64,000 bases of DNA, from NCBI RefSeq assembly GCF_016862675.1, contig NZ_BONK01000003.1, positions 1 to 64,000 on the forward strand, given 5' to 3'. The notes beneath the pieces were generated by a model. That model saw nothing but the letters and a program-made list of their open reading frames with translations. It was not told where the DNA came from and did no database searches. The translations under genes and the position numbers were made by a program. This document shows, piece by piece, positions 38,870-48,900 of the stretch. The first letter of the stretch is position 1, and each line of letters opens with the position of its first letter. This DNA comes from Cellulomonas chitinilytica. GTDB lineage: Bacteria > Actinomycetota > Actinomycetes > Actinomycetales > Cellulomonadaceae.

Positions 38870-41146
38870 GTGGACCGGTTGGCTGTGGAACGGAGCTTCG
38901 CGAGCCTGTCGCTGAAGGACCTGGTCGAGGCGCGGGACAACTACCACTGGCACCTGACGTCGATGACGAACGTCGTCGGGACCGCGGTGGGCCTGTACTA
39001 CGTCCGCAAGTCCGACCCGTGGCCGAGCGGCGTGCGGTCCGCTCGGGCCGAGCACCCGACCGCCGTGGCGAAGGAGCCGCGGACCTTCGCGAACAGCGAG
39101 GTGCGGTCGTACTCGTGGCCCTGCGTCGTGGTGCTGGTCGAGCGATGGGTGGACCCGGAGGAGTTCGGCACCGGGGACGGGCGGGTCCCGCCGGGGGACA
39201 TGGTGCCCAAGACGCTGTACATGCCGGACGGCCGGACGGTCCCGGTGTGCGTGGTGAAGGTGGACCCGAGCGAGCCCGCACGGGACCTCCTGCCGGCGTG
39301 GACCTGGCCGAAGTCCATGGTCGGCGGCGGGTTCCCGCTGATCTCGCGGTCGCAGGGCGTGGACCACGTCGCGAGCGTGGGCGGGCTGGTGACCGACGGG
39401 CACACCGTGTTCGCGTTGACGAGCCGTCACGTCGCCGGACCCGCAGGTGCGCCGGTCGAGACGATGCTGCGCGGTCGACGAGTCACGGTCGGGGTGTCCA
39501 CGAGCAAGCAGCTGACGCGGCTGCCGCTGTCCGAGGTCTACGTCGACCTCCCCGTCCGGCGGACCTTCCTGACCCTCGACGCGGGCCTGGTCGAGGTGGG
39601 CGACCTGGACCAGTGGACGTCGCAGGTCTACGGCCTGCCGGCACTGGGCGAGCTCGCGGACCTCAGCGAACGCAACATCGGCACCCGGCTGGTCGACGCG
39701 CACGTCGTGGCGTTCGGCGCCGCCTCCGGTCGTCTGGACGGGCGGATCGCCGCCCTGTTCTACCGGTACCGCACCATCGGCGGGTACGACGAGGTCACCG
39801 ACTTCCTCATCGCCCCGCTGCCCGGCAGCCCGGGGTCCCAGCCGGGTGACTCCGGCACCCTGTGGCACCTGCTCGAGGAGGACACCGGCCGGTTGCGACC
39901 GATCGCCCTGCAGTGGGGTGGGCAGAGCTTCATCGCCGACAGCGGCACGACGAACTTCAACTTCACGCTGGCGGCGAACCTCACCAACATCATCCGGCTG
40001 CTGGACGTCGAGCTCGTGCTGGACCACAACCGTGGCGCCCAGCCGTTCTGGGGAAAGACGGGCCACTACGGCGTGGCGGCCCTCGCGTGCGAGCAGGTCA
40101 CGTCCCCGGGGCTGCGGACGCTGCTGCGCGAGAACGTCGACCGGATCAGCTTCCCGTCGGGCGGGCTGGACCCCGACGTCATCGACCAGGCGACGAAGGA
40201 CGCCAAGGACACCGGCGGGTTCATGCCGCTGGCCGACGTGGCGGACCTGATCTGGAAGAACCTGGGCACCAAGGTGCCGGGCGGGCGGGACACCGGGTTC
40301 AGCGGGCACGGCACGAGCGGGCCCGAGCACCCGACGCACTACGCCGACATCGACGTCGCCGACGCCGACGGCAGGACGCTGCGGCAGCGCTGCGTCGACG
40401 ACCCCGCGAAGGTGGACGTGGCGGTGTGGCAGGCGACCTACGACGCCCTCGGCGAGACGGACTCCTCGAAACGCGGGCTGCTGCCGTTCCGGGTCTGGCA
40501 GTTCTACGACGAGCTGGTGGCCGCCCTGACCGACGGCGACCTCAGCCGGTACGTCTGCGCCGCCGGGCTCATGGCCCACTACGTCGGCGACGCCTGCCAG
40601 CCCTTGCACGGATCGCATCTCGCCGACGGGATCGACTCCGGCCCGGACGCGGGCAAAGGCAAGGGCGTCCACTCGGCGTTCGAGAGCTACATGATCGACT
40701 TCAAGGCCGGCGAGATCCTCACGGGCCTCCCTGCGAGCGTGGCCGCCCTCGCCCAGAACCCGCGCCCGCCGGTCTCGTCGGGCCACGACGCCGCGGTCGC
40801 GGTCGTGCAGCTCATGGACCGGACCGCGCACACGATCGACCCGCTGGCGCTCGTCGACGCGTACGCGGCGACCCAGACCGGCCAGACGAAGAACCCGACC
40901 CACAACCACGCGGTGCTCGAGGCCCTGTGGACGCAGTTCGGGGACGCCACGATCGACGTCCTGGCCGACGGGGCCCTCACGCTCGCGGGGATCTGGGAGG
41001 CCGCGTGGGTCCAGGCCGGTGCCGAGCAGAGGTTCGCGCCCGGTGACCTGGTGGCGATGGACCGGGACGCGCTCCAGGCCCTGTACGAGCGGCCCGACTT
41101 CGTGCCGTCCCTCGATCTCGACCACGTCGGGGCCGCCCTGAGGTGA
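38870..41146 (+). CDS. Trypsin-like protease fused to S1/P1-type nuclease
   Basis: A 758-residue protein; GTG start with GGAGCGGGGG upstream. Residues 130-360 carry a chymotrypsin-fold protease: His187 (TSRHVAG), Asp237 (TLDAGLVEV) and Ser328 (QPGDSGTLW). Residues 390-758 match zinc-dependent S1/P1 nucleases (related to phospholipase C): Trp394-Gly and His399 (FWGKTGH), HYADIDV near 490, His570-x3-Asp574-x5-His580 (HYVGDACQPLH), and H601-x3-E605 (VHSAFES; the last zinc ligand is usually Asp). There is no signal peptide, whereas S1/P1 enzymes are normally secreted. It follows the Mrr-membrane gene by 149 bp on the same strand. A self-processing protease-nuclease effector is plausible but unproven. 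Confidence 0.82.
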   Translation: MDRLAVERSFASLSLKDLVEARDNYHWHLTSMTNVVGTAVGLYYVRKSDPWPSGVRSARAEHPTAVAKEPRTFANSEVRSYSWPCVVVLVERWVDPEEFGTGDGRVPPGDMVPKTLYMPDGRTVPVCVVKVDPSEPARDLLPAWTWPKSMVGGGFPLISRSQGVDHVASVGGLVTDGHTVFALTSRHVAGPAGAPVETMLRGRRVTVGVSTSKQLTRLPLSEVYVDLPVRRTFLTLDAGLVEVGDLDQWTSQVYGLPALGELADLSERNIGTRLVDAHVVAFGAASGRLDGRIAALFYRYRTIGGYDEVTDFLIAPLPGSPGSQPGDSGTLWHLLEEDTGRLRPIALQWGGQSFIADSGTTNFNFTLAANLTNIIRLLDVELVLDHNRGAQPFWGKTGHYGVAALACEQVTSPGLRTLLRENVDRISFPSGGLDPDVIDQATKDAKDTGGFMPLADVADLIWKNLGTKVPGGRDTGFSGHGTSGPEHPTHYADIDVADADGRTLRQRCVDDPAKVDVAVWQATYDALGETDSSKRGLLPFRVWQFYDELVAALTDGDLSRYVCAAGLMAHYVGDACQPLHGSHLADGIDSGPDAGKGKGVHSAFESYMIDFKAGEILTGLPASVAALAQNPRPPVSSGHDAAVAVVQLMDRTAHTIDPLALVDAYAATQTGQTKNPTHNHAVLEALWTQFGDATIDVLADGALTLAGIWEAAWVQAGAEQRFAPGDLVAMDRDALQALYERPDFVPSLDLDHVGAALR

Positions 41147-41218
41147 GCCGGTCCTCGGCGCGGCGGTCGCCCGTGACCGCCGCGCCGGGAACCGGCGACG
41201 TCGCACAGTGCGGCGGGG

Positions 41219-42844
41219 CTACTGCTCGTCGATCACCCCGCCGCCCGCGGGGGCCGGCAGCGGCGTCGGGTCGCACGCGTCGCCCACGCCGTCGCCGTCG
41301 GCGTCCTCCTGGCCGGCGTCCGCGACGTCGGGGCACACGTCGGCGTCGCGCGGCACCGGGTCGCCGTCGTCGGTCACGACGACCGCGGTCGTCACGCTGC
41401 CGGTGCGCCCGGACGTGTCCGTGACCTGGAGCGTCATGAACCCGTCGAACCCGCCGCCCCACGCGTGCCGCACGACCGGTGAGGCCGTCGTGAGGTCCGT
41501 CGTGCCGTCGCCATCGAAGTCCCACGCGTAGCTCGTGACAGAGCCGGACGCGGCGAACGACCCCCGCGCGTCAAGGGTGAGGGGCGCCCCCACGACACCC
41601 GCGTAGGGCCCGTCGAGCCAGGCGTAGGGAGCCTCGGGCGCGGCGCGGTGCAGCCCCGGACCGGCGGCGCCGCCGTCGAGCCCCTGCGCATCGAGGCGCG
41701 CGCGCCCCTGCGCCGCAGCCACGCCCGGCGTCCGCCCGCGCACACCGAGCCCGTGCAGCAGGGTCGACGCCTCCAGGTGCCCCCGTTCGGTCGGGTGGTA
41801 CCACTCGAAGAGGATCGGCGAGTCGAGCTCGTGGATCCACCGGTCGGGGTTCTCACCGGTGAACGACGGGTCGGGCTCGTGCCCGGCGAAGCGCGCCTTC
41901 ACGGTGTCGACGAACACGACCTCGGGTCCTGCGCCGAGCGCGTTCGCGCGCTGCACCGCGGTCCGCCCGACGGTGTCGCCCTCGTCGCCGAGCTGCCGGA
42001 TGCCCGCGCCGACGTCGTACGTGTCTCCGCCCACGAACGGCACCAGGTCGACGAGGCTGCGCAGCACGAAGCTCGGCCGGCTCGAGAGGTACGGGTAGGA
42101 CACGACGACGACGGTCGCGTCCGGCCGCATGCGTGCGCGCAGCGCACCGAGCACCCGGACGAGGTCGTCCTGCAGCCGCTGCTCGGCGGCCCGCGCCTGC
42201 GCGACCCGCTCACGGCAACCGGCGGGGGAGCGCAGGGCCGGCACGAAGCACTGCGCGACGATGAGGGGGAAGCCGAGGTCGTTGCCGCCGAGCGTGAGCA
42301 TCACGGCGTCGGTGTCCGGCCCGACGGCGTCGATCTGCGGCGCCAGCCAGCGGTCGCACGTCACCGCGAACGACACGTGCGGCACGTACCAGGCGACCGA
42401 GTACTCGAAGTACTCGTCACCGGGGTACCTCGTGCCGCAGACGTCCGCCGCCCGCGCGGCGTCGAGCGCGGCCTCGGCGGAGCCCGCGGACGCACCCACC
42501 GCGGTCGCGTCGGCGACCCTCGCGTCGAGGTGCCGCGGTGCGGTGACGTCAGCCGTCACCGCGTTGTTGCACGCCCGCGTGAGGAGCGTGACGTGCTGGC
42601 CCTGGTCGGACAGCCAGCGCGCGTACTGCGCCGCCCAGCTCCGGTGGGACCGATAGCAGTCGGCCGGGCCGTAGTACTCACCCGCGCCGTTGCCGGCCGA
42701 GTAGGAGTCACCGAGCTGCACGAGCGTGATCGCGTCACCGCTCGTGGTGGCCGCCGCTCGCGCCGGGCCGGGGACCGCCGCGAGCGCGGCACCGGCCGTG
42801 ACCGCGGCGAGGAGTGCGGCCGTGAGCCGCGCGTGGATTGTCAT
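41219..42844 (-). CDS. Secreted SGNH lipase/esterase with PKD and calcium-repeat tail
   Basis: A 541-residue protein. Signal peptide 1-31 (LTAALLAAVTAGAALAAVPG-PARAAA). SGNH domain: nucleophile Ser47 in LGDSYSAGNG, block-III Asn in LGGNDLGF, His in EWYHPTERGH. Several cysteines form likely disulfides, as in Streptomyces-type lipases. A PKD-like domain is near 415-490 (SVTSYAWDFDGDGTTDLTTA), then a thrombospondin-3-type calcium loop (DADVCPDVADAGQEDADGDG). The substrate may be lipid or an acetylated polysaccharide. Confidence 0.88.
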   Translation of the reverse strand: MTIHARLTAALLAAVTAGAALAAVPGPARAAATTSGDAITLVQLGDSYSAGNGAGEYYGPADCYRSHRSWAAQYARWLSDQGQHVTLLTRACNNAVTADVTAPRHLDARVADATAVGASAGSAEAALDAARAADVCGTRYPGDEYFEYSVAWYVPHVSFAVTCDRWLAPQIDAVGPDTDAVMLTLGGNDLGFPLIVAQCFVPALRSPAGCRERVAQARAAEQRLQDDLVRVLGALRARMRPDATVVVVSYPYLSSRPSFVLRSLVDLVPFVGGDTYDVGAGIRQLGDEGDTVGRTAVQRANALGAGPEVVFVDTVKARFAGHEPDPSFTGENPDRWIHELDSPILFEWYHPTERGHLEASTLLHGLGVRGRTPGVAAAQGRARLDAQGLDGGAAGPGLHRAAPEAPYAWLDGPYAGVVGAPLTLDARGSFAASGSVTSYAWDFDGDGTTDLTTASPVVRHAWGGGFDGFMTLQVTDTSGRTGSVTTAVVVTDDGDPVPRDADVCPDVADAGQEDADGDGVGDACDPTPLPAPAGGGVIDEQ

Positions 42845-43193
42845 GAGGAGTCGCCCTTCGCATCACCGTCGACGTCCGGGCACCGACGTGCCGGCGCTGC
42901 CGGGCGCGCGTCGTCGCGCGGGGACCGGTGGTGGCGTCGGACGTGGTGGGACCGGAGGAACGGGCGATGGCTGGGGTCCTCGCCGGATGAGCCGCACCCC
43001 CACGTGCGGAGGCGGGCCGGTCGTCGTGCTGGTCGGTCGTGCCGGGGCGCGGAGCCCGGTGTGCGGGCCACCGGCGCGTCGTTGCGCCTCGTCCCGCGTG
43101 CGGTGCGTCCGCGCGCCGAGCGTCACAGTAGCGGCGCCGCCGGCCCAGCCGCCAGGGCGCCTCCGTCGGCGGGGGTGTGAGAGCGTCGCCGAC
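42845..43193. other. 349-bp divergent intergenic region
   Basis: Lies between the secreted lipase (minus) and the O-acetyltransferase (plus) and should contain both promoters. I found no supported small gene and no strong palindrome. Confidence 0.5.
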
Positions 43194-43757
43194 ATGAACG
43201 AGGACACCCGCACGCAGTACGAACGGATGGTCGCCGGCGACTGGTACGAGGCGGACGCCGAGATCCATGCCCTGACCGCGGCGGCCCACGTGCGCTCCGA
43301 GCGCTTCGCGGAGGCGGTCCGAGCGGGGGACGACGACGCCGTGGACCGGTTGCGCGAGCTGCTCGGCTCGCTGGGCGAGGCCTCCTGGATCCGGCCGCCG
43401 CTGCACGTGGACCTCGGGGTGCACCTGCACCTCGGCGCACGGTCGTACGTGAACTTCGGGCTGGTCGCGCTCGACGTCGCGCACATCCGCATCGGCGACG
43501 ACACGAAGATCGGCCCGAACGTCCAGCTGCTGACCCCGATCCACCCGGTCGACCCGGAGCCGCGCCGGGCGAAGCTCGAGGCGGCCGAGCCGATCACGAT
43601 CGGCGACAACGTGTGGCTGGGCGGCGGCGTGATCGTGTGCCCGGGGGTGACGATCGGCGACAACACCGTCGTCGGCGCGGGAGCGGTGGTCACCACGGAC
43701 CTGCCGGCGAACGTCCTCGCGGTGGGCAACCCGGCGCGCGTCGTGAGGTCGATCTGA
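43194..43757 (+). CDS. Maltose/galactoside O-acetyltransferase-like protein
   Basis: A 187-residue left-handed beta-helix acetyltransferase (Maa/LacA/NodL type). An N-terminal Mac domain (QYERMVAGDWYEADAEIHAL) is followed by hexapeptide repeats (HIRIGDDTKIGPNV, ITIGDNVWLGGGVIVCPGVT, IGDNTVVGAGAVVTTDL) with the catalytic His in LLTPIHPVDP, ending VLAVGNPARVVRSI. It transfers acetyl from acetyl-CoA to a sugar hydroxyl. Full family length. Confidence 0.93.
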   Translation: MNEDTRTQYERMVAGDWYEADAEIHALTAAAHVRSERFAEAVRAGDDDAVDRLRELLGSLGEASWIRPPLHVDLGVHLHLGARSYVNFGLVALDVAHIRIGDDTKIGPNVQLLTPIHPVDPEPRRAKLEAAEPITIGDNVWLGGGVIVCPGVTIGDNTVVGAGAVVTTDLPANVLAVGNPARVVRSI

Positions 43758-43775
43758 GCGGCGTGGCGCCGCCGA

Positions 43776-45014
43776 TCAGGCCGGCCGCCTGACCCGGAAC
43801 CTGTCGAGGTCGTAGCCCTGGCTGACCAGGTTCCACCGGACGCGCGGCGGGCCGTCGGCGACGACGTCCTCCCGCAGGAGCGTGGAGACGAACACCTCGG
43901 TCTCCATGAGGGCGAGCGGACCACCCGGGCACTTGTGGTGGCCGTCGCCGAAGCTCAGCACCGTCGGCGGGACGCCGCGTGCCAGGTCGCGGTGCGGGCA
44001 CAGCGACACCGGGTCGGCGCCGGCGACGTGCTGGTCGGCGTTGGCCGCCCGCAGGTCGATGTCGACGAGTGTCCCGACGGGCAGCCCGACCGGGCCGTCC
44101 GGCCCGTCGAGCGTCAGCGGCGCGATGGTCCGGCGGAACAGGTGCCCGACGACGGGCTCGAGGCGAAGGGTCTCGTCGAGGATCGAGAGGCGTTCGTCGC
44201 GGGAGGCCCCGCGGTAGCGGGCGAGCAGCGCAGGGTCGTCGAGCAGGTGCCAGACGGCGACCGAGATGAACTCGCGGGTCGTCGCCATGCCGGCGGCCGC
44301 GTAGGTGACGCACTCCGTCAGGATGTCGAGGTCGTTGAAGCCCGCGTCGAGGAGCTGGCTGATGACGTCCTCGCGCCGGGTGCGGCGACGGGCCCCGATC
44401 GCCGGCTTGACGTCGAGAAGGAAGAACCGCAGCAGCACGGTGTGCCGGCGCAGCGTGCGCACCAGCGAGCCGGCGTCGTGGACCTTCTCGGTGGGATCGC
44501 CCTCGAAGAAGGTGCTCAGCCGACGGCCCATCCGCACCGTCGACGAGCTGGTGAGCCCGACGACGTTCCCCGTGACCCGGACCGCCATCTGCAGGGACAG
44601 GTCGCTGAGGTCGACCCACCGGTCGGGGCGGACCTGGGCCACGAGGTCGTCGCTGAGGGCCTGCATCATCTCGCGGTAACCCTCGATCACCTTCGGTGCG
44701 AAGAACCGCGCCGTGGCCCGGCGTTGCGTGTGGTGCGCGGCACCCTCCAGGTAGAGGATCCCCGGTCGGATCCGCGGACCTGCCCGTTCGACCTGCTCGG
44801 CGCCGAAGCCCGCCTGGTGGGTGCTCTCGGCGCTGCGCAGCACCTGGCGTGCGAGCTCGAACGACCGGACGACCCACCGCGGCTCGGGACCGGTCGAGAC
44901 GTGCTCGAGGGCTCGCGCGGGCAGTGCCGGGTCGTCCGGTGACGTGAGCTTGCGCACCGGGCAGCCCTCGGTGCCGTCGTGCCCCACGTGCCCGACCGAG
45001 GCGATGCCCTCCAC
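43776..45014 (-). CDS. Cytochrome P450
   Basis: A 412-residue soluble bacterial P450 with a GTG start. Heme-binding loop FGDGHHKCPGG with proximal Cys362; K-helix ExxR in LDETLRLEP; I-helix AAAGMATTREF, where the usual acidic residue before Thr is Thr/Ala-like, so oxygen activation may differ. The N terminus (GTEGCPVRKL) resembles P450s with short leaders. No ferredoxin or biosynthetic genes adjoin it, so the substrate cannot be guessed. Confidence 0.9.
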   Translation of the reverse strand: MEGIASVGHVGHDGTEGCPVRKLTSPDDPALPARALEHVSTGPEPRWVVRSFELARQVLRSAESTHQAGFGAEQVERAGPRIRPGILYLEGAAHHTQRRATARFFAPKVIEGYREMMQALSDDLVAQVRPDRWVDLSDLSLQMAVRVTGNVVGLTSSSTVRMGRRLSTFFEGDPTEKVHDAGSLVRTLRRHTVLLRFFLLDVKPAIGARRRTRREDVISQLLDAGFNDLDILTECVTYAAAGMATTREFISVAVWHLLDDPALLARYRGASRDERLSILDETLRLEPVVGHLFRRTIAPLTLDGPDGPVGLPVGTLVDIDLRAANADQHVAGADPVSLCPHRDLARGVPPTVLSFGDGHHKCPGGPLALMETEVFVSTLLREDVVADGPPRVRWNLVSQGYDLDRFRVRRPA

Positions 45015-45046
45015 GCGGACGAGCGTAGTTCCCGGCGGACGGGCGT

Positions 45047-45084
45047 GCCCCGGTCAGCGTGCGAGCACGCACGCAGACCGGGGC
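45047..45084 (-). terminator. Hairpin terminator after the small HExxH protein gene
   Basis: GCCCCGGTC (45047-45055) pairs with GACCGGGGC (45076-45084), with GCGTG/CACGC nested inside. It starts 7 nt past the stop of the minus-strand gene ending at 45091 and lies before the P450 start. Confidence 0.65.
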
Positions 45085-45090
45085 CCGCGG

Positions 45091-45699
45091 TCAGCCGTGG
45101 ATCGCCACGGCCGTCGCGACGTCGCCGTCCGTGTACCCGTACGACACGAGGGCCGGGTTCATGCCGAGGTAAGTGACGGCGTAGGCGTCGGCGACGTTCT
45201 CGTTGCGCTCCACCGGGAACAGGGAGCCGGTGGTGCGCTCGATGAGCCGGTGGGCCACCTCGTGCTGCGTGACCGCGGTGACCATCGCGAGGACCCGGCC
45301 GCGGGAGACCCGCGTGTTGGCGGGGTTGCCGCCGCCGAGGGAGAGCTCGATGGTGCCGGTGCCCGGCGTGGAGCAGCCGCGCACGGTCACGAACGTGCGG
45401 GACACGCCACCTCGCTCGCCGCACGACGTGGTGTCGACCCAGGCGACGTCGACCCAGTACGGGGCGGCGACCGACGCGGCGGTTGCCTGCACCTGCGCGG
45501 CGAACGACCCACCACGTGCACCACGCACGGCGCGGCTCTTCGGCTTCGGCTTCTTGGCGACCTGCTTGGTCGCGACCTGCGCGCTGACTTGGGTCTGAGC
45601 GACAGGTGCGGCCTGCGCGCCCGTGGCGCCGACGATCCCGGCGACGGAGAGCGCGAGGACGGTCGACAGGGCGACGGTGAGGGTGCGGCGAGTGTGCAT
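45091..45699 (-). CDS. Small exported protein with HExxH motif
   Basis: A 202-residue protein; CTGGAG precedes the ATG. Signal peptide: TLTVALSTVLALSVAGIVGA-TGAQAA. A basic linker (KKPKPKSRAVRGARGG) is followed by a compact domain with two cysteines (TTSCGERGG, VRGCSTPG) and QHEVAHRL near residue 148, an HExxH zinc site, then ENVADAYAV. The length and HEVAH...ENVADAYA pattern suggest a minimal exported metallopeptidase. Divergent from the eCIS-like gene. Confidence 0.68.
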   Translation of the reverse strand: MHTRRTLTVALSTVLALSVAGIVGATGAQAAPVAQTQVSAQVATKQVAKKPKPKSRAVRGARGGSFAAQVQATAASVAAPYWVDVAWVDTTSCGERGGVSRTFVTVRGCSTPGTGTIELSLGGGNPANTRVSRGRVLAMVTAVTQHEVAHRLIERTTGSLFPVERNENVADAYAVTYLGMNPALVSYGYTDGDVATAVAIHG

Positions 45700-45980
45700 G
45701 GCGGGCTCCAGGAGGTGGTGGCGGCTCGGTGGCGGTTTCGCGTTCTCATCGACGGGGCCGACGCCAAGTCCCGGGTTTGCGCCGCCGGTCATCCGATCGG
45801 TCCAACCTCGGAACGAGCCCCTGCCGACGGCGGTCGGCTGCGGCCTGATCCGTGTCCCGGTGGGCGTCCGAGCCGCTGCCCGCTCGGGCAACGAGGCGTG
45901 CACGGCTCGCTGCACGCCGGTCCTGGAGGCGCCGGCCGTCCCGCGCGGTGATGGAGGGTCGGGTGGACCGAGGAGGAGGA

Positions 45981-48900
45981 GTGCCGACGCACGACCGAGG
46001 CGACCAGGGTGCGAACCGCGCGAGACGCGCGGGCGGAGCGACGCCCGCGAGACGGTCCGCGCGCCGTCCGCGGGCGCCGTCGAGGTCGCCGAAGGCCCTG
46101 TCGCTTCTGCGTCCCGAGGACGTCGTCGACCTGCAACGGGACGCCGGCAACCGCGCGGTCGTGACGCACCTGCAGCGGGAGCTCGAGGCCGACTCGCTCG
46201 CGGGCAAGCACGCACGCGAGCCGATCCCGAAGGGCGGGCCCGACGTCCGGCCCGCGCTGCAGGCGACGTACCCGGCGCTGCTCGGCGCCCTCACCGCGGA
46301 CCAGCTCGCCCACTGGCAGAAGGTCGTCGACCACTTCACGATCGCGTGGCACGTCGACGCGCGGCTGCGACAGCTGTGGGACGACTTCGCCTACTACGGC
46401 ACCGTCCGCGAGCAGCACCCCGACTACCTGAAGGAGCGGCGCCGGCTGCTGCGCGCCGTGCCTGCGAGGCCCGACGAGCACCTCACCGTCGACGTGCGCC
46501 TGCTGCTCGCGGACGACGTGCGGCAGCCGCCCGAGTGGGACGTCAAGGCGGAGACCGAGTTCCGCCAGTGGGCGGTCGAGCAGATCACGCGGCGGCCGCT
46601 CGAGCTGAGCATGCGCCCGACGCCCGGAGAGGCGCTCGGGCAGCACCCGATGCCCGGGATCGTCCACAAGACGAAGGGCTTCGTGACGGCCGACGACCTG
46701 CGCAACGACTACGCCGAGGAGTACCGGCGGCGCGTCTCGGACCGCGAGGAGCTCGCGAAGCTGCGGGAGGCGCTCAAGGAGACGACCGACGTGTGGCACG
46801 AGCTGCAGCCGATGCACGTCGAGCGCAGCGCCATCAACGCCAGGCGCATCGGGTTCGGGGCGGTCCGGCACGTCTCCGAGGCCCTCGGCGAGGGCAGCGC
46901 GCCGTATCCGTCGGTCCGCATCTGGGACCAGCCGCACGACCTCATCGAGCGCGCGTGGCCCCTGCTGCGGGAGCGCAAGTACGAGCTCGCGGTGCCGCTC
47001 ATCGCCATGGCCGAGCAGGCGACCGCCGACGCCGCGAAGCGGTTCTCTGCCTACGAGAACCGCGTCATGACGGGTGCGGGCATCGCGGTGAAGTGGCTCA
47101 ACCGGCTCAAGACCACCGGCACGATCGCCGCGGGCATCGCGTCCGGCGGCCTCGGCCTGACGGGCTCGGCCCTCGTCGCCGGCGGGTACACCCTCACCCA
47201 GGAGGGGCTCGGCCGCGCCGCCGAGCTGCACTACGGCCAGCGCACGAACCTCGGGCTCGCGAGCCTCCTCGAGGCCGCCGGCGTGAGCGCCGTCATGACG
47301 TACCTCGGCGGCGCCCTGCAGGCACGGTTCCAGGTCGCGATCAAGGCGCGCATCGACCGGATCCCCGACCTCGCGGGCACGAAGCTCGCCGAGCTCACCG
47401 CGAGCGCGATGGCCGCCGGCACGTCGTCGGTGTACATGACGGCGACCGAGACCGCGCTCAAGGCCGTCGTCGAGGGCAAGGCGCTGCCGAAGAACGCGAA
47501 CGAGCTCGCCGACCTCATCGTCGACGGCGTCGTCCAGAACGTCGCCATGGACCTGGGCCTCGCCCGGGTGAACAGCCGGGTCGCGAAGGAGTACGAGGCG
47601 TGGCGTGGCGGCGCGCACGGTCCCGCGGTCACGGTGCCCGAGCCGACGGGCAAGGACACCGGTCGCGCCGCACCCACGGTGGACGTGGCGACCGCGGCCG
47701 GGAAGGGGAGCGGGAAGGCCTCGAACGGCAGGCTCTCCGACGTCGCCGTCCGGTCGCTGCTCACCGAGGGCGGCGGGTGGCAGCGGCTGAACGCCGAGCT
47801 GCAGGGCGGGACGGGTCTCGGCGCGGGCATGCCGCTGCCCGAGCGGCAGGCGCTGATCTCCCGGTTCGAGGCGCACCGCGAGGGGCTCGCGCGCAACGCG
47901 GGCTCGGTCTTCGACGGCACGGTCGTGATCGTCGACGTGGGCGCCGGACGTCAGGTGGAGGTGCACTTCGCGGGCGACGGGGCGGCGCAGCGCGTGCACC
48001 AGGCGACCGAGTACCTCGACGCGAAGTCACCGGGCTGGGAGAGGCAGACCGAGGTGCGGCTCGTGGCCGACCCGGCGTCGACGAGGTCGCCGACGGCGAC
48101 GACGGTCGGACCGGGTGCCCGGGACGCGGGGCTGGTCGCCGCGCACCTGAGCCCGGAGGCGCGGGCGCTCGCCGCGGAGCTCGTGCCCCTGTACGACAGC
48201 TACCGCGCGATGAGCCCGGAGGCCCGGTTCGACGCCGTGCTCGCGATCGCGAACCGGCAGCTCACGGCGTCAGGAGCGCCGGCGCTCATCCCGAACCACA
48301 TCGACAACCCGACGCCCGACCAGCTCGGTCGTCAGCCGGCGTCGACAGGGGAGCTGCACATCAACCGCGACCTCGTCTCGCAGAAGGACCCGACACCCGA
48401 GGAGTTCGCCCTCGTGTGCGACACGATCGCCCACGAGGCGCGCCACCACCTCCAGTGGTTCCGCATGGCGCGGCTGCACATCGAGCGGACGATGCCGGGC
48501 AAGAGCTACGCCGAGGTGCAGGCGGCGCGCGCCGCAGGGGACGCGGTCCTCAAGGACTTCGACCCGCAGACCGTCAAGGCGGCGTGGGAGGCGCAGACCG
48601 GGGCTCGGCCGGCGGAGCAGTTCCGTGCGGGCGACCTGCACCACGACGCCGCGGCGGCGTTCTACGAGAGCGTGTTCGGCGCGAACCGTGCGGCGCGCGA
48701 GAACATCTACTTCACCCACGACGTGCGGGCCAAGGAGCTCCGCATGGCGATGAAGCGCCTGGAGGTCCTCGAAGGGCCGAACGTGCCCGAGAACGACCCG
48801 CAGCTCGTCGACGCGCGCGACCGGTACCAGGAGGCCAAGGCCCTGAACGACCGGGCGCACAACGACTACGAGATGCTCATCGAGGAGATCGACGCCCGCA

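Noticed and set aside
38444-41206. A 920-codon minus-strand open frame opposite the protease-nuclease fusion
   Set aside because: Antisense shadow; the plus-strand frame carries two complete active sites.
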